Counted from the first letter of the stretch, positions 1 to 11,651 are shown. The stretch is DNA of 64,000 bases from Ehretia macrophylla (GCA_037974665.1 CM075780.1:4188501-4252500); one strand, 5' to 3'. Notes: generated by a model not told the origin, from the letters alone. Numbers and translations: made by a program.

Positions 1-2458
1 GATTTACATATCATATCTACTAGCTTCAAATTGTTAGCACGTAAGACATACACATGTTATGGATTATTTTCACGATACGACCCTATTTTTAGGAAGAACT
101 CACCAAGCAACTAATTCATCTCAAATCGTCATCTATCGGTAGTATCATTGTTCTTATCTTGAAGGTACATTGGATTAGTAAATCTTTTAATGACTAGTCT
201 CCCAATTACAGGCTCTTATTCACTAATCTCCTTTCCCGGCTTTGTTAACCTTCATGCTCGTAATCAACGAGAAAGACCGTTGAGATTCATTAAACTCGAA
301 TTCTAAGGTTTATTAAGTATCACTAACAAATTGCCATCGAAATTGCATGGGTAAACTAATCATGTTACACTAGTTCAACTCTTACAAGTAAATTTCATCA
401 GCTTGTGATCCACAATTTATTTCCTTATTCGAATCTCTATCTTCAAGTCACGAGACTTCAGAATTTTCTTTTAATCTTATCCAAAACTCCTAAGGTGAAT
501 AGTTTCAACCTCAAATAAATTCCACTCACCTAAATCCAAGGTTACGTCATACTTAAGAAGACAATGGTCCTACTCACTTAGGTACTTAGTCATTCCTTTG
601 AACACTTAATGCCTACCAATATATCTTTGAAATTAATGTTACTAAGCTAGGTTCATCGCCATGTAAGTGATATCAATGCTCTACTAGGTTGCCGGCCGTA
701 CAACAACAATCCTAGGACTATTAATGGGTACCGAAATGACCGACTTCATAAAATACTTACACGAGATAACTTCAAGGTTGTATCAATATAAGAATTATGA
801 CCACGAGGCATCCTTCAACATAATCTAATAGAACTTCAAAAGTAGTCAACGACTCATATAACTATCACTACAAGATCCGCCCTCCATTCAACGACCACGA
901 TTCGAAGTCTACCAACAGCTAGTTTCTAGATATGAAACGGTGCACATAATACAATTGTCTAACAATCGTCTCTTAGGTCATTATGACTCTAATTCACATC
1001 TATCTTAACTATATGAAATCTTACTCTTCTCATTTACATGTTCAACTTGCTAAGAGCATCAAGACTCATCGACCTTAGGTCCTAGGGTTCACCATGGATC
1101 ACCATGCATACTCACTATTAGCTATTTAGGATTTCAAATCATACCCTAACAACTCCACTTTGCAACCAGATGTTTAATATCATTTCCATGGTTTATATAA
1201 TAGGTCCATCGGTCTTACTTAAGGATATGCTTTCCAACATCCTCTAGGGTATCTAAACAACGAGTGCATAGAATGACTTACTTGCATAATCACAACTAAA
1301 TCCGAGAGGCACCAAATTAATACCATGATTCTAAATATCACCGATATCCAACTTAGGACCTTTAGCAACGTTAGTCATCTAATGCATAATTCAATTCCTT
1401 ACACTTCTATCCGACCTAACATTTTAGGTGCAGTTTTCCAAACACGAGTTCTAGCTATGTGAATTCCTTGATTCCAACATTCCTATACCTTGTTATACTA
1501 AAGAATCATCAACCTTGTTAAACTCAGTCTCCAGAGTTGCCTACATGTCTTGAGGTTATCCATTGTTAAGTTACTTAAACACATTATTCACGCCTTAATA
1601 ATCTAACCCCTATCGTCCATTTCCACAAGTTCATCTCTTAATTTCTAGATCACAATCTTACCATTGAGTGAACTTGAAACTCGTTAATATACTCCTTATA
1701 GGTTCAACGATGCTTAATTTCAATCAAGTAAGGATTTAATCGTACGAGTATATTGCTAACTTCTTAGATAGCCTATCAAGCCAATTTTAAGATGTGAGAA
1801 ATGGATTCAAAGAAATCTCCAAATCAACTTCTACTATCAGCACATGAGAATATATACTACTCTACATATTTAATAGTATGTTCTTATATCTTAAGCGAAG
1901 TTGTATGTCATTAAACTTTATACTTGAACCACAATGAGAAGAATGATTTAACAGAATCAATAACTTCATAGCTATAAAATTGACGAATTAATCACAAGTA
2001 TAGGTCTTCCAAAAATAAGGAGATAACTTTACCTCAACAATTATACCCGTGCTACACATTTTATACATATGCATATCCAATAATACATACTATCCATCGA
2101 GTACCTGTGAAGATGCCAGAAATCTTTAACCAAGACTTTTTGTTCTTCCTGCATGAATTCAGTTCTCTAAAAGTTCTAATCCTAACTATCTATGTGTATA
2201 AACAGTCATTCATGGTTATATAACATGCACATGTATCAAGGAAGGAGTATAAACGCATGCATGCATTATTGAGGGCATTAACGTGTTGATGTGCATGACA
2301 CATAGTACATAAGGTCTACAAAACCACATAATATTCAATGCTCAAGCAATTAATGCACATTAGCACACATTAACACATATAAACAAGACATCATAATTAC
2401 CTTAGGGCTTCTCCCATGGTCCGACAGTTGAACCCGACTAATGCCTAGTTACTAAACT
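1..2458 (-). mobile_element. Non-coding internal (leader) region of a minus-strand LTR retrotransposon
   Basis: This 2.46-kb AT-rich stretch has no open frame of 60 codons on either strand and no recognisable gag or pol motif. It abuts a primer-binding site (2459-2472) and a complete LTR (2486-6245). In a minus-strand element this is the place of the 5' untranslated leader. So long a leader without coding sequence suggests a non-autonomous large retrotransposon derivative (LARD-like) or a heavily decayed internal region; I cannot tell which, because the element continues past the left edge. A stretch near 2386-2415 resembles 58795-58831 on the other side of the array, which supports a shared family. 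Confidence 0.6.
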
Positions 2459-2472
2459 AGGCTCTGATACCA
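2459..2472 (-). other. Retrotransposon primer-binding site (initiator Met tRNA)
   Basis: The minus strand reads TGGTATCAGAGC followed by CT, the classic plant LTR-retrotransposon PBS complementary to the 3' end of initiator methionine tRNA. It lies 13 bases from the inner end of the LTR (TGTCACGCC at 2486 on the + strand). This fixes the neighbouring LTR as the 5' LTR of an element transcribed leftward. Confidence 0.85.
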
Positions 2473-2485
2473 TTCTAATATAAGG

Positions 2486-5400
2486 TGTCACGCCCCAACC
2501 CAGCCTATAAAGGTTAGACTAGGGTGTGATCTAAACATTCAAGTCACGTCTCGTACTTAACCATTCATGAAGATTTAACACTTAACGTTTTGGCCTAAAC
2601 TCCAAAATTTTTCGGTAAACCGGCAGCATAACGGCTGTAATTGGGCTCTTTGGTTTGACCTAATTCTCTAAACGCCTCAATTATTCCAATCATTAATCCA
2701 ATTCCATTAAGGACTCCTATTTGTCACCAACCGATTTGCCTACTAGTTTATCTCGAAAGTCTCGTTTGGTTAATAAGCCTAACATGATAACTATGTCCCG
2801 TTTATTTGTCAATTTCCTATCATGCAAGTACCTATTATCCTTTAGTTTGCAAATGAGCACCTAAGTGAAATTAGATAGGATTAACTTAGTTGATTGTTCA
2901 TCTAGTGGTTTGAATGCCTACGATAACTACCAATTAAGAAAACAAAAGAAAACAACCAAATAAAAGTTTGTCCGGTTATAGATAGTACAATCCCAGAATT
3001 AGACCCAAATTACAACGGGGTCATTTACATCAATAAAATGAATAGTTTGCAATCAAACACAACATCTATATAGCAACCACTTTCAGGCAAAGCACAATAG
3101 CACGTACGGACAGGCAATCACTCCAAGGAATCATCGTTAGGCACATTATCCTCGGGTACCAATTCTTGATCTTCTTCACCTGAGATGATAAAAGAGGGTG
3201 AGTCCTTATGAACTCAGTGAGGGGGAACGAGAAATAGGTTTTGAAACTCATTTTCCGGTTCAACTTATGAAATCCTTTTGCAAGCATGAATATAACAATA
3301 ATACAAGTGCAGAAACAGAAATACCAGTCTTTCCTCCCAGAGGTTCTCTAGGAACCAAGCGAGAGTACTTATACACATAGTAAAAATGATACAGTGAGCT
3401 TTTGCTCTCAGATCAGTTCCAGAATCAGTTGTTGCGGCCGACTTCAAATCATCCCCCAAACACGCCAGGTGGGTGTACTCCGGATGTACCCCGAAATCCT
3501 ACGACCCAACTCTCCGAGGAAGTCTAGCCCCCAAGCGAGAGAGGGAATGGGACCATGGTAGTCACGGGTGCACCGGCAAGCCCGATGCCACCCGGTGTGT
3601 GTGATCACTACCATGCTGACAGGAAAGGTTGCAACCTTGTATGCAATGCACATTTATGATAGGTAATATATCACAGTAGGAGGACAACAAAGTAGGTTGC
3701 CTCCGGACAGTCATAAGATTGCACATTGACAAGTAAACAAGCAGGGCACGATAAGACAGGAAATTTCACTTGAAAGGAATAGAGAGTTATATGAAAATTA
3801 AACGGGCAGCCATGTAACACATGAAAAACAGGCCATATAACTCATTACGAAACCCACATGATCAAGTGTTAAGATTATTCAACATGCAATGACATCAACA
3901 TGGGTTTGGGTGCAGGAAAAGCTTATTTGTCAACATGCAATGGTCAAAATCACATTTGAAGTTATAAGACATTTACGGGCAGCCCACTAAGCATATAATT
4001 TTCACACAATATCCAAATGATCAACACTTAGCAAGACTACCTAGTTATTAGGGTTTCCGTTTCATGCTTAACCGTGTGTTTAAACCCTAAGTCAACTCAA
4101 GATCATTCTCAAGTCATGCATCATTCAATTCGAACATCCTCAAGTACTCACAGTCCACACAACATCCCAACACCACAATTCCAAGCAACTAGTACCACAA
4201 GAGAGGTTACAACAATTTTCCAAGCATATAACTAAGTGAAACTTTTACTGCAATAGGCTGTATTATCACAATTAATAGGATAATCAAACAATCTCCAAAT
4301 CCAGTGAATAAGATATCAAATTAAAGCCTAAGAAGTTAACTAAAATCAGAAACAAACGTTGCATCAATTGGAGTTCGGAATCATTAGTTATAACCGAAAC
4401 AGTGAGGTAGCACAAAACTGTCCAGATTTGCACACTTTTCAGAAATTGACGTTTTTGAGGTCCTTAGGGTCCGTTTTAGCCTTGGTCCATATCTGACAAA
4501 ATTGTCCAGAACTGAAAAATCTAGCAGAACACAAAATTTCATGCATTTTGGACATAATTTAAATATTTGCCCTTTTGAGGACCTTAGAGTCAAAATTAGC
4601 TTCGGCCTATTTCTGGGAAAAATGTTCCAAACTGTCCAAAATAGTCACCAACCAATTTGCAAGCATTTTCAACATCATTTGCCTAGCTAAACTTACCTCA
4701 AACAGACTGGTCAGAGAGCTGTCAACAATTTTGACTTCACCTAGCATCATTTTCAAGCCAAGATCTTGCCATGCATGGTTGTTTAAGCTTATGAACGACG
4801 ATATAGCTCAAGTACAGAAGAAAATACACACATTTATGAGCATGCATGTGAATTTTTGAAGAGTTTTCAAAAGGTTTTAACCCTCACCTTTGCAATCAAC
4901 CACAAAGATGCACAAAAACTTGTTGAAGCTTCAAATCTCTTCTTCTTCTTGCTTGGCCGAGATTCCAACTTGGTTTTCTCTATTTTTCCTAGCCTAGTGA
5001 TCAATATCTTAGTACATGCATGAGGTTAGAACATGAAGAAAAGAAATTGATGCCAAGAAACTCACCTAGGCCGAATAGAAGTCTTCAAAGCACATGCATG
5101 AGTGATTTTTGCATCCTAGCTTGATTGCTTGAGTTTCTTTGATGATTGCTTGCCTTGTTCAACTAAAGTATGATGAAGATAAGCTATGGAGGTGAAGAAC
5201 TCAGCCAAAACCAAAATGGAGAGAGAAAATGAGAGGGAAGTGAGAGAAATTGAAAGGAAATGAGAGAATATGACAAAAGTGATGGCTTTGCAATTTTTTT
5301 GAGCATATGGTCGGCCTTGGGCATACAAATTCAGACCTTTTGTGTCTTCATAATTGAATTTTGAAATGTTAGCATGGGCATGAAGCACTTGGTCGAAAAT

Positions 5401-6245
5401 GGTGGAGATTTGAGGAGAATTTGAGCAATTTTTTATGCATTGTGTTAAGTGTTTTGTCATAGTTTGTCTAGGACTAATTTTTTTTATGCATTTGTGTCAT
5501 TAGAATTGTCATAGGAATGTTGGGAGATTAGGAAATCTAGGTAGAATAAAATATAGGAATGTTTGTTGATGAGTTGAATTATGAATAGAATAATAGATAG
5601 TGGAAAATGTAGGAATAGTTTAGTATTATTTTATTGTTAGTGGAGTTTGTAGAGAATTTGAATTAGGAATATAATATTGGTTAGTGGATTGTGTAGTATT
5701 ATTTTAGTGTCTATTGCTTTGTGTAAGATTCTTTCTTGATCAACGTGGTGGCACGGATTCCTAGGTCTAGGGCACGAATTACGAGGTAGACACGAACTAC
5801 GAGGTAGGACATGAACTACGAGGTACAACACGTATTTCAAGACTAAGGCACATACTTCAAGATAAGTGCACGGATTCTAATGCTAACACACGCAACCCTA
5901 GGTGAATGAACGTAGATCAAAATAAGGCATGTAATTCAATGCAATGCACGTAATTCAAGACACGACTCTTAAACCTAGGTTAAAGCACGCAGTTCAAGGT
6001 TAATGCACACGAAACGAAGAGACACATGCAAATCAAGGTCTCGCACGTAAATTAAAGTCATGGCATGCTTATCTAGGTATTGCACGTATATCGAGGATTA
6101 GGGCACACAATTCTAGGTTAAGGTACGTATAACGAGGCATGCACGAAAACCAAGACAGTGCACGTAATCCAAGGTCGGTCATATAATTTTAGGTCTAAGG
6201 CGCGCAAATCGAGATTGGACACGTTATTCGGGGTCGGGCCTCACA
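2486..6245 (-). mobile_element. Complete 5' LTR of a Ty3/gypsy-type retrotransposon
   Basis: The + strand begins TGTCACGCCCC and ends GGTCGGGCCTCACA, giving TG...CA termini on both strands. The inner edge is set by the PBS. The outer edge is confirmed by the homologous LTR at 58832-61740, which ends with the same CCTCACA next to a polypurine tract. At 3760 bp it is a large LTR, as in chromovirus elements of the Tekay/Del type; the clade is my inference. A well conserved core around 3430-3650 matches 59110-59330, and 4380-4860 matches 60060-60640, except that the right copy has about 95 bp more near 60240-60335. Short frames inside it (for example 5116-5460 minus) recur in the right LTR but show no known domain. 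The outer end abuts the 5S array. Confidence 0.85.
5715..6230. repeat. Degenerate minisatellite in the outer part of the LTR
   Basis: A run of imperfect units of roughly 18-22 bp, each starting near GCACG or CACGNA and often containing AAGG or AGGT. At least twenty units can be followed. It occupies the element's transcription-upstream (U3) end. The right LTR has the same kind of run at about 61520-61735, less than half as long, so the repeat expands or contracts between copies. Confidence 0.65.
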
Positions 6246-6250
6246 ACGGG
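6246..6250. other. Inferred 5-bp target-site duplication (ACGGG)
   Basis: Immediately outside the LTR terminus come ACGGG, then TGCGATC. Normal units read ...CATGACGGGTGCGATC, so ACGGG is array sequence and the element appears to have inserted across the 5S gene start. The matching ACGGG should sit outside the other LTR, beyond the left edge, so the duplication is predicted and not seen. Confidence 0.55.
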
Positions 6251-6366
6251 TGCGATCATACAAGCACTCATGCATCGGATCCCATCAGAACTCCGAAGTT
6301 AAGCGTGCTTGGGCGAGAGTAGTACTAGGATGGGTGACCCCTTGGGAAGTCCTCGTGTTGCACCCC
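6248..6366 (+). rRNA. 5S rRNA copy 1
   Basis: First copy, directly after the LTR. About four changes (C15A, A22C, C28T, C95T). Its normal upstream TATA-like region is gone, replaced by LTR from -3 outward; the C at -1 survives. The internal control region is intact. Confidence 0.93.
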
Positions 6367-6844
6367 CTTTTCAATTTTTTTTACCCTGGTTAGGTTTGCC
6401 AAGATACTTTATCCACCAAATCTCTATTACTGAATCCTACGGAACATTGGGCAAGACAACTTCGCTTCACGTAGAGGCTGGGCCCGCTAACCTAGGGCGT
6501 AGGGTTTGTGACCAGGTCTCTGTCGCTCCGATGCCCATAACTTTTTATCCGTAAGGAGTTACGCGGCGCACAGCATACCGTTACAAAGCTCTCTGAGAGC
6601 TCTACGACGGAGGCAGCCAACTTGCTCGCAATGCCCATTTTTGGGGCCCAAAATCAAACATTTTCATCAGTTTCAGGCCACTTTTCTTGTTTTGCTCTGT
6701 TTTTCAGTCCCGGATCATACGTCGTGAACTGTTAAAAGGAAGACAACCTGACTCGCGGGACATCAGAGGGCCCTACAACGTGTCGATATCACGTCTTGCG
6801 AGGATGCTGCGTTGTTGAAGCGGATGGGTTGTCGTTAAGCCCAT

Positions 6845-6863
6845 TGGGCCTTTTGAATGGGCC
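6845..6863 (+). promoter_or_regulatory. Pair of TGGGCC (site II-like) motifs, representative unit
   Basis: TGGGCC at 6845-6850 and again at 6858-6863, about -80 and -67 from the next 5S gene. The first is the right half of the palindrome GCCCATTGGGC. Similar pairs recur before most copies. TGGGCY motifs are known as TCP-bound site II elements in plant ribosomal protein and cell-cycle promoters; a role here is inference. Confidence 0.45.
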
Positions 6864-6896
6864 ATCTCTTTAGGCTGGGACGGTGAACCGTTAACA

Positions 6897-6924
6897 CATA
6901 TAGGAATTGTGCCCTCAACATAAC
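6897..6924 (+). promoter_or_regulatory. External 5S promoter elements, representative unit
   Basis: CATATA at 6897-6902 lies at -28 to -23, GC at about -14, and C at -1 of the copy at 6925. This matches the known plant 5S arrangement (TATA-like near -28, GC near -12, C at -1). Across the array the TATA position reads CATATAGG, CATAAAGG or CGTAAAGA, and the first form is the best match. Confidence 0.7.
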
Positions 6925-7043
6925 GGGTGCGATCATACCAGCATTAATGCACCGGATCCCATCAAAACTCCGAAGTTAAACGTGCTTGGGCGAAAGTAGT
7001 ACTAGGATGGGTGACCCCCTGGGAAGTCCTTGTGTTGCACCCC
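6925..7043 (+). rRNA. 5S rRNA copy 2
   Basis: Five transition changes (C20T, G41A, G56A, G70A, C107T). G56A falls in box A and G70A in the intermediate element. Start of a nearly identical run of four units. Confidence 0.95.
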
Positions 7044-7044
7044 A

Positions 7045-7060
7045 TTTTCAATTTTTTTTT
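7045..7060 (+). terminator. Pol III T-run terminator, representative unit
   Basis: TTTT at 7045-7048 begins two bases after the gene end and a T9 run follows at 7052-7060. Nearly every intact unit has the same T4 plus T7-9 pair, which is more than enough for RNA polymerase III termination. Confidence 0.85.
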
Positions 7061-7067
7061 GCCCTGG

Positions 7068-7075
7068 TTAGGGTT
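7068..7075 (+). promoter_or_regulatory. Telo-box-like motif, representative unit
   Basis: TTAGGGTT (AACCCTAA on the other strand) lies about 25 bp after the gene. It recurs at this place in most units, with scattered mutations (for example TTAAGGTT in the unit at 16392). Telo-boxes are known binding sites of plant TRB proteins and occur with site II motifs in ribosomal protein promoters. Function here is inferred only. Confidence 0.4.
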
Positions 7076-7602
7076 GCCAAGATACTTTATCCACCAAATC
7101 TCTATTACTGAATCCCACGGAACATTGGGCAAGACAACTTCGCTTCACGTAGAGGCTGGGCCTGCTAACCTAGGGCGTAGGGTTTGTGACCAGGTCTCTG
7201 TCGCTCCGGTGCCCATAACTTTTTATCCGTAAGGAGTTACGCGGCGCACAGCATACCGTTACAAAGCTCTCTGAGAGCCTTACGACGGGGGCAGCCAACT
7301 TGCTCGCAGTGCCCATTTTTGGGGCCCAAAATCAAACATTTTCATCAGTTTCAGGCCACTTTTCTTGTTTTGCTCTGTTTTTCAGTCCCGGATCATACGT
7401 CGTGAACTGTTAAAAGGAAGACAACCTGACTCGCGGGACATCAGAGGGCCCTACAACGTGTCGATATCACGTCTTATGAGGATGCTGCGTTGTTGAAGCG
7501 GATGGGTTGTCGTTAAGCCCATTGGGCCTTTTGAATGGTCCATCTCTTTAGGCTGGGACGGTGAACCGTTAACACATATAGGAATTGTGCCCTCAACATA
7601 AC

Positions 7603-7721
7603 GGGTGCGATCATACCAGCATTAATGCACCGGATCCCATCAAAACTCCGAAGTTAAACGTGCTTGGGCGAAAGTAGTACTAGGATGGGTGACCCCCTGG
7701 GAAGTCCTTGTGTTGCACCCC
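7603..7721 (+). rRNA. 5S rRNA copy 3
   Basis: Identical to the copy at 6925 by eye, including the box A change G56A. Confidence 0.95.
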
Positions 7722-8280
7722 ATTTTCAATTTTTTTTTGCCCTGGTTAGGGTTGCCAAGATACTTTATCCACCAAATCTCTATTACTGAATCCCACGGAA
7801 CATTGGGCAAGACAACTTCGCTTCACGTAGAGGCTGGGCCCGCTAACCTAGGGCGTAGGGTTTGTGACCAGGTCTCTGTCGCTCCGGTGCCCATAACTTT
7901 TTATCCGTAAGGAGTTACGCGGCGCACAGCATACCGTTACAAAGCTCTCTGAGAGGTCTACGACGGGGGCAGCCAACTTGCTCGCAGTGCCCATTTTTGG
8001 GGCCCAAAATCAAACATTTTCATCAGTTTCAGGCCACTTTTCTTGTTTTGCTCTGTTTTTCAGTCCCGGATCATACGTCGTGAACTGTTAAAAGGAAGAC
8101 AACCTGACTCGCGGGACATCAGAGGGCCCTACAACGTGTCGATATCACGTCTTGCGAGGATGCTGCGTTGTTGAAGCGGATGGGTTGTCGTTAAGCCCAT
8201 TGGGCCTTTTGAATGGTCCATCTCTTTAGGCTGGGACGGTGAACCGTTAACACATATAGGAATTGTGCCCTCAACATAAC

Positions 8281-8399
8281 GGGTGCGATCATACCAGCAT
8301 TAATGCACCGGATCCCATCAAAACTCCGAAGTTAAACGTTCTTGGGCGAAAGTAGTACTAGGATGGGTGACCCCCTGGGAAGTCCTTGTGTTGCACCCC
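8281..8399 (+). rRNA. 5S rRNA copy 4
   Basis: As the copy at 6925 plus G60T in box A (reads CGTTCTTGGG). Confidence 0.95.
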
Positions 8400-8620
8400 A
8401 TTTTCAATTTTTTTTTGCCCTGGTTAGGGTTGCCAAGATACTTTATCCACCAAATCTCTATTACTGAATCCCACGGAACATTGGGCAAGACAACTTCGCT
8501 TCACGTAGAGGCTGGGCCTGCTAACCTAGGGCGTAGGGTTTGTGACCAGGTCTCTGTCGCTCCGGTGCCCATAACTTTTTATCCGTAAGGAGTTACGCGG
8601 CGCACAGCATACCGTTACAA

Positions 8621-8635
8621 AGCTCTCTGAGAGCT
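8621..8635. repeat. Spacer palindrome AGCTCTCTGAGAGCT, representative unit
   Basis: Seven-base arms around a single T, perfect in this unit and most others. Some units carry GAGATCTCT or TAAGAGCT instead and lose arm pairing. Could be a protein site or a small cruciform; no function is known to me. Confidence 0.5.
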
Positions 8636-8958
8636 CTACGACGGGGGCAGCCAACTTGCTCGCAGTGCCCATTTTTGGGGCCCAAAATCAAACATTTTCA
8701 TCAGTTTCAGGCCACTTTTCTTGTTTTGCTCTGTTTTTCAGTCCCGGATCATACGTCGTGAACTGTTAAAAGGAAGACAACCTGACTCGCGGGACATCAG
8801 AGGGCCCTACAACGTGTCGATATCACGTCTTGCGAGGATGCTGCGTTGTTGAAGCGGATGGGTTGTCGTTAAGCCCATTGGGTCTTTTGAATGGTCCATC
8901 TCTTTAGGCTGGGACGGTGAACCGTTAACACATATAGGAATTGTGCCCTCAACATAAC

Positions 8959-9077
8959 GGGTGCGATCATACCAGCATTAATGCACCGGATCCCATCAAA
9001 ACTCCGAAGTTAAACGTGCTTGGGCGAAAGTAGTACTAGGATGGGTGACCCCCTGGGAAGTCCTTGTGTTGCACCCC
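8959..9077 (+). rRNA. 5S rRNA copy 5
   Basis: Gene as at 6925. Its spacer changes type near 9177: the first part matches units 2-4, the rest matches the unit at 11652, so the unit is chimeric. Confidence 0.95.
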
Positions 9078-9636
9078 ATTTTCAATTTTTTTTTGCCCTG
9101 GTTAGGGTTGCCAAGATACTTTATCCACCAAATCTCTATTACTGAATCCCACGGAACATTGGGCAAGACAACTTCGTTTCACGTAGAGGCTGGGCCCGCA
9201 AACCGAGGGCATAAGGTTTGTGACCAGTTTTCCGTTGCTCCGGTGCCCATAACTTTTGATCCGTAAGGCGTTACGCGGCGCACAGCATACCGTTGCAGAG
9301 CTCCCTGAGAGTTCTATGACGAGGGCAGCAAGCATGCTCGCTGTGCCCATTTTTGGAGCCCAAAATCGAACATTTTCATCAGTTTCAGGCCACTTTTCTT
9401 CTTTTGCTCTATTTTTCGGTCCCGGATCGTACGTTGTGAACTGTTAAAAGGATGACAACCTGACTCACTGGACATCAGAGGGCCCTACAACGTGTCGATA
9501 TCACGTCTTGCAAGCATGCTGCGTTGTTGAAGCGGATGGGTTGTCGTTAAGCCCATTGGGCCTTTTGAATGGGCCATCTCTTTAGGCTGGGACTGTGAAC
9601 AGTTAACACGTAAAGAAATTGTGCCCTCAACATAAC

Positions 9637-9755
9637 GGGTGCGATCATACCAGCACTCATGCATCGGATCCCATTAGAACTCCGAAGTTAAGCGTGCTTG
9701 GGCGAGAGTAGTACTAGGATGGGTGACCCCCTGTGAAGTCCTCGTGTTGCACCCC
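9637..9755 (+). rRNA. 5S rRNA copy 6
   Basis: About four changes (A22C, C28T, C39T, G98T); control region intact. Preceded by the CGTAAAGA form of the TATA position. Partner of the copy at 12329. Confidence 0.95.
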
Positions 9756-10299
9756 CTTTTCAATTTTTTTTGCCCTGGTTAGGGTTGCCAAGATACTTTA
9801 TCCACCAAATCTTTATTACTAAATCCCACGGAACATTGGGCAAGACAACTTCGCTTGACGTAGAGGCTAGGCCCGTAAACCGAGGGCATAGGGTTTGTGA
9901 CTAGGGTGCCTATAACTTTTGATCCGTAAGGAGTTACGCGGCGCACAACATACCGTTGCAAAGCTCTCTGAGAACTCTACGACGGGGGCAGCCAGCTTGC
10001 TCGCTGTGCCTATTTTTGGATCCCAAAATCTAACGTTTTCATCAGTTTTAGGCCACTTTTCTTCTTTTGCTCTGTTTTTCTGTCCTGGATCATACGTCGT
10101 GAACTGTTAAAAGGGCGACAACCTGACTCACGGGACATCAGAGGGCCATACAACGTGTCGATATCACGTATTGCGAGGTTGCTGCGTTGTTGAAGCTGAT
10201 GGGTTGTCGTTAAGCCTATTGGGCTTTTTGAATGGGCCATATCTCTAGGCTGGGACTGTGAACTGTTAACACATAAAGGAATTGTGGCCTCAACATGAC

Positions 10300-10418
10300 G
10301 GGTGCGATCATACCAGCACTAATGCACCGGATCCAATCAAAACTCCGAAGTTAAGCATGCTTGGGCGAGAGTAGTACTAGGATGGGTGACCCCCTGGGAA
10401 GTCCTCGTGTTGCACCCA
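10300..10418 (+). rRNA. 5S rRNA copy 7
   Basis: C36A, G41A, G58A (box A) and a changed last base (CACCCA). Partner of the copy at 13006. Confidence 0.95.
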
Positions 10419-10976
10419 CTTTTCAATTTTTTTTGCCCTGGTTAGGGTTGCCAAGATACTTTATCCACCAAATCTCTGTTACTGAATCCCACATAACATT
10501 GGGCAAGACAACTTCACTTCACGTAGAGGTTGGGCCAGCAAACTGAGGGCATAGGGTTTGTGACCAAGTCTCCGTCGCTCCGGTGCCCATAACTTTTGAT
10601 CTGTAAGGAGTTACGTGGCGCACAACATACCGTTGCAAAGCTCTCTGAGAGCTCTACGACGGGGGCAGCCAGCTTGCTCGTTGTGCCCATTTTTGGAGCC
10701 CAAAATTGAACGTTTTCATCAGTTTCAGGCCACTTTTCTTCTTTTGCTCTGTTTTTCAGTCCCGGATCATACGTCGTGAACTGTTAAAAGGATGACAACC
10801 TGACTCGCGGGACATCAGAGGGCCCTACAACGTGTTGATATCACGTCTTGCGAGGATGCTGCGTTGTTGAAGCTGATGGGTTGTCGTTAAGCCCTTTGGG
10901 CCTTTTGAATGTGCCATCTCTCTAGGCTGGGGCTGTGAACTGTTAACACATATAGGAATTGTGCCCTCAACATGAC

Positions 10977-11095
10977 GGGTGCGATCATACCAGCACTAAT
11001 GCACCGGATCCCATCAGAACTTCGAAGTTAAGCGTGCTTGGGCGAGAGAAGTACGAGGATGGGTGACCCCCTGGGAAGTCCTCGTGTTGCATCCC
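10977..11095 (+). rRNA. 5S rRNA copy 8
   Basis: C46T, T73A, T79G and C116T. The first T-run is five long. Same variants as the copy at 13683. Confidence 0.95.
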
Positions 11096-11651
11096 TTTTT
11101 CAATTTTTTTGCCTTGGTTAGGGTTGCCATGATACTTTATCCACCAAATCTCTATTACTGAATCCCACGGAACCTTGGGCAAGACAACTTCTCTTCACGT
11201 AGAGGCTGGGCCCGTAAAACGAGGGCGTAGGGTTCGTGACCAGGTCTCCGTCGATACGGTGCCCATAACTTTTGATCCGTAAGGAGTTATGCGGCGCACA
11301 GCATGCCGTTGCAAAGCTCTCTGAGATCTCTACGATGGGGGAAGCCAGCTTGCTTACAGTGCCCATTTTTGGAGCCCAAAATCGAACGTTTTCATCAGTT
11401 TCAGGACACTTTTCTTGTTTTGCTCTATTTTTTCGTCCCGGATCATATGTCGTGAACTGTTAAAAGGACGACAACCTGACTCACGGGATATCAGAGGGCC
11501 CACCAATGTGTCGATATCACGTCTTGCGAGGATGCTGCGTTGTTGAAGCTGATGGGTTGTCGTTAAGCCCATTGGGCCTTTTGAATGGGCCGTCTCTCTA
11601 GGTTGGGATTGTGAACCGTTAACACATATAGGAATTGTGCCTCAACATGAC

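Noticed and set aside
5116..5460. 114-codon minus-strand frame in the left LTR, with a relative at 60888-61223
   Set aside because: The frame exists in both LTRs because the DNA is homologous. Protein similarity is weak, indels differ and no domain is visible.
7068..7075. TTAGGGTT as interstitial telomere repeat
   Set aside because: It is a single copy per unit, never in tandem, and plant telomeres use TTTAGGG. A telo-box-like motif is the better label.
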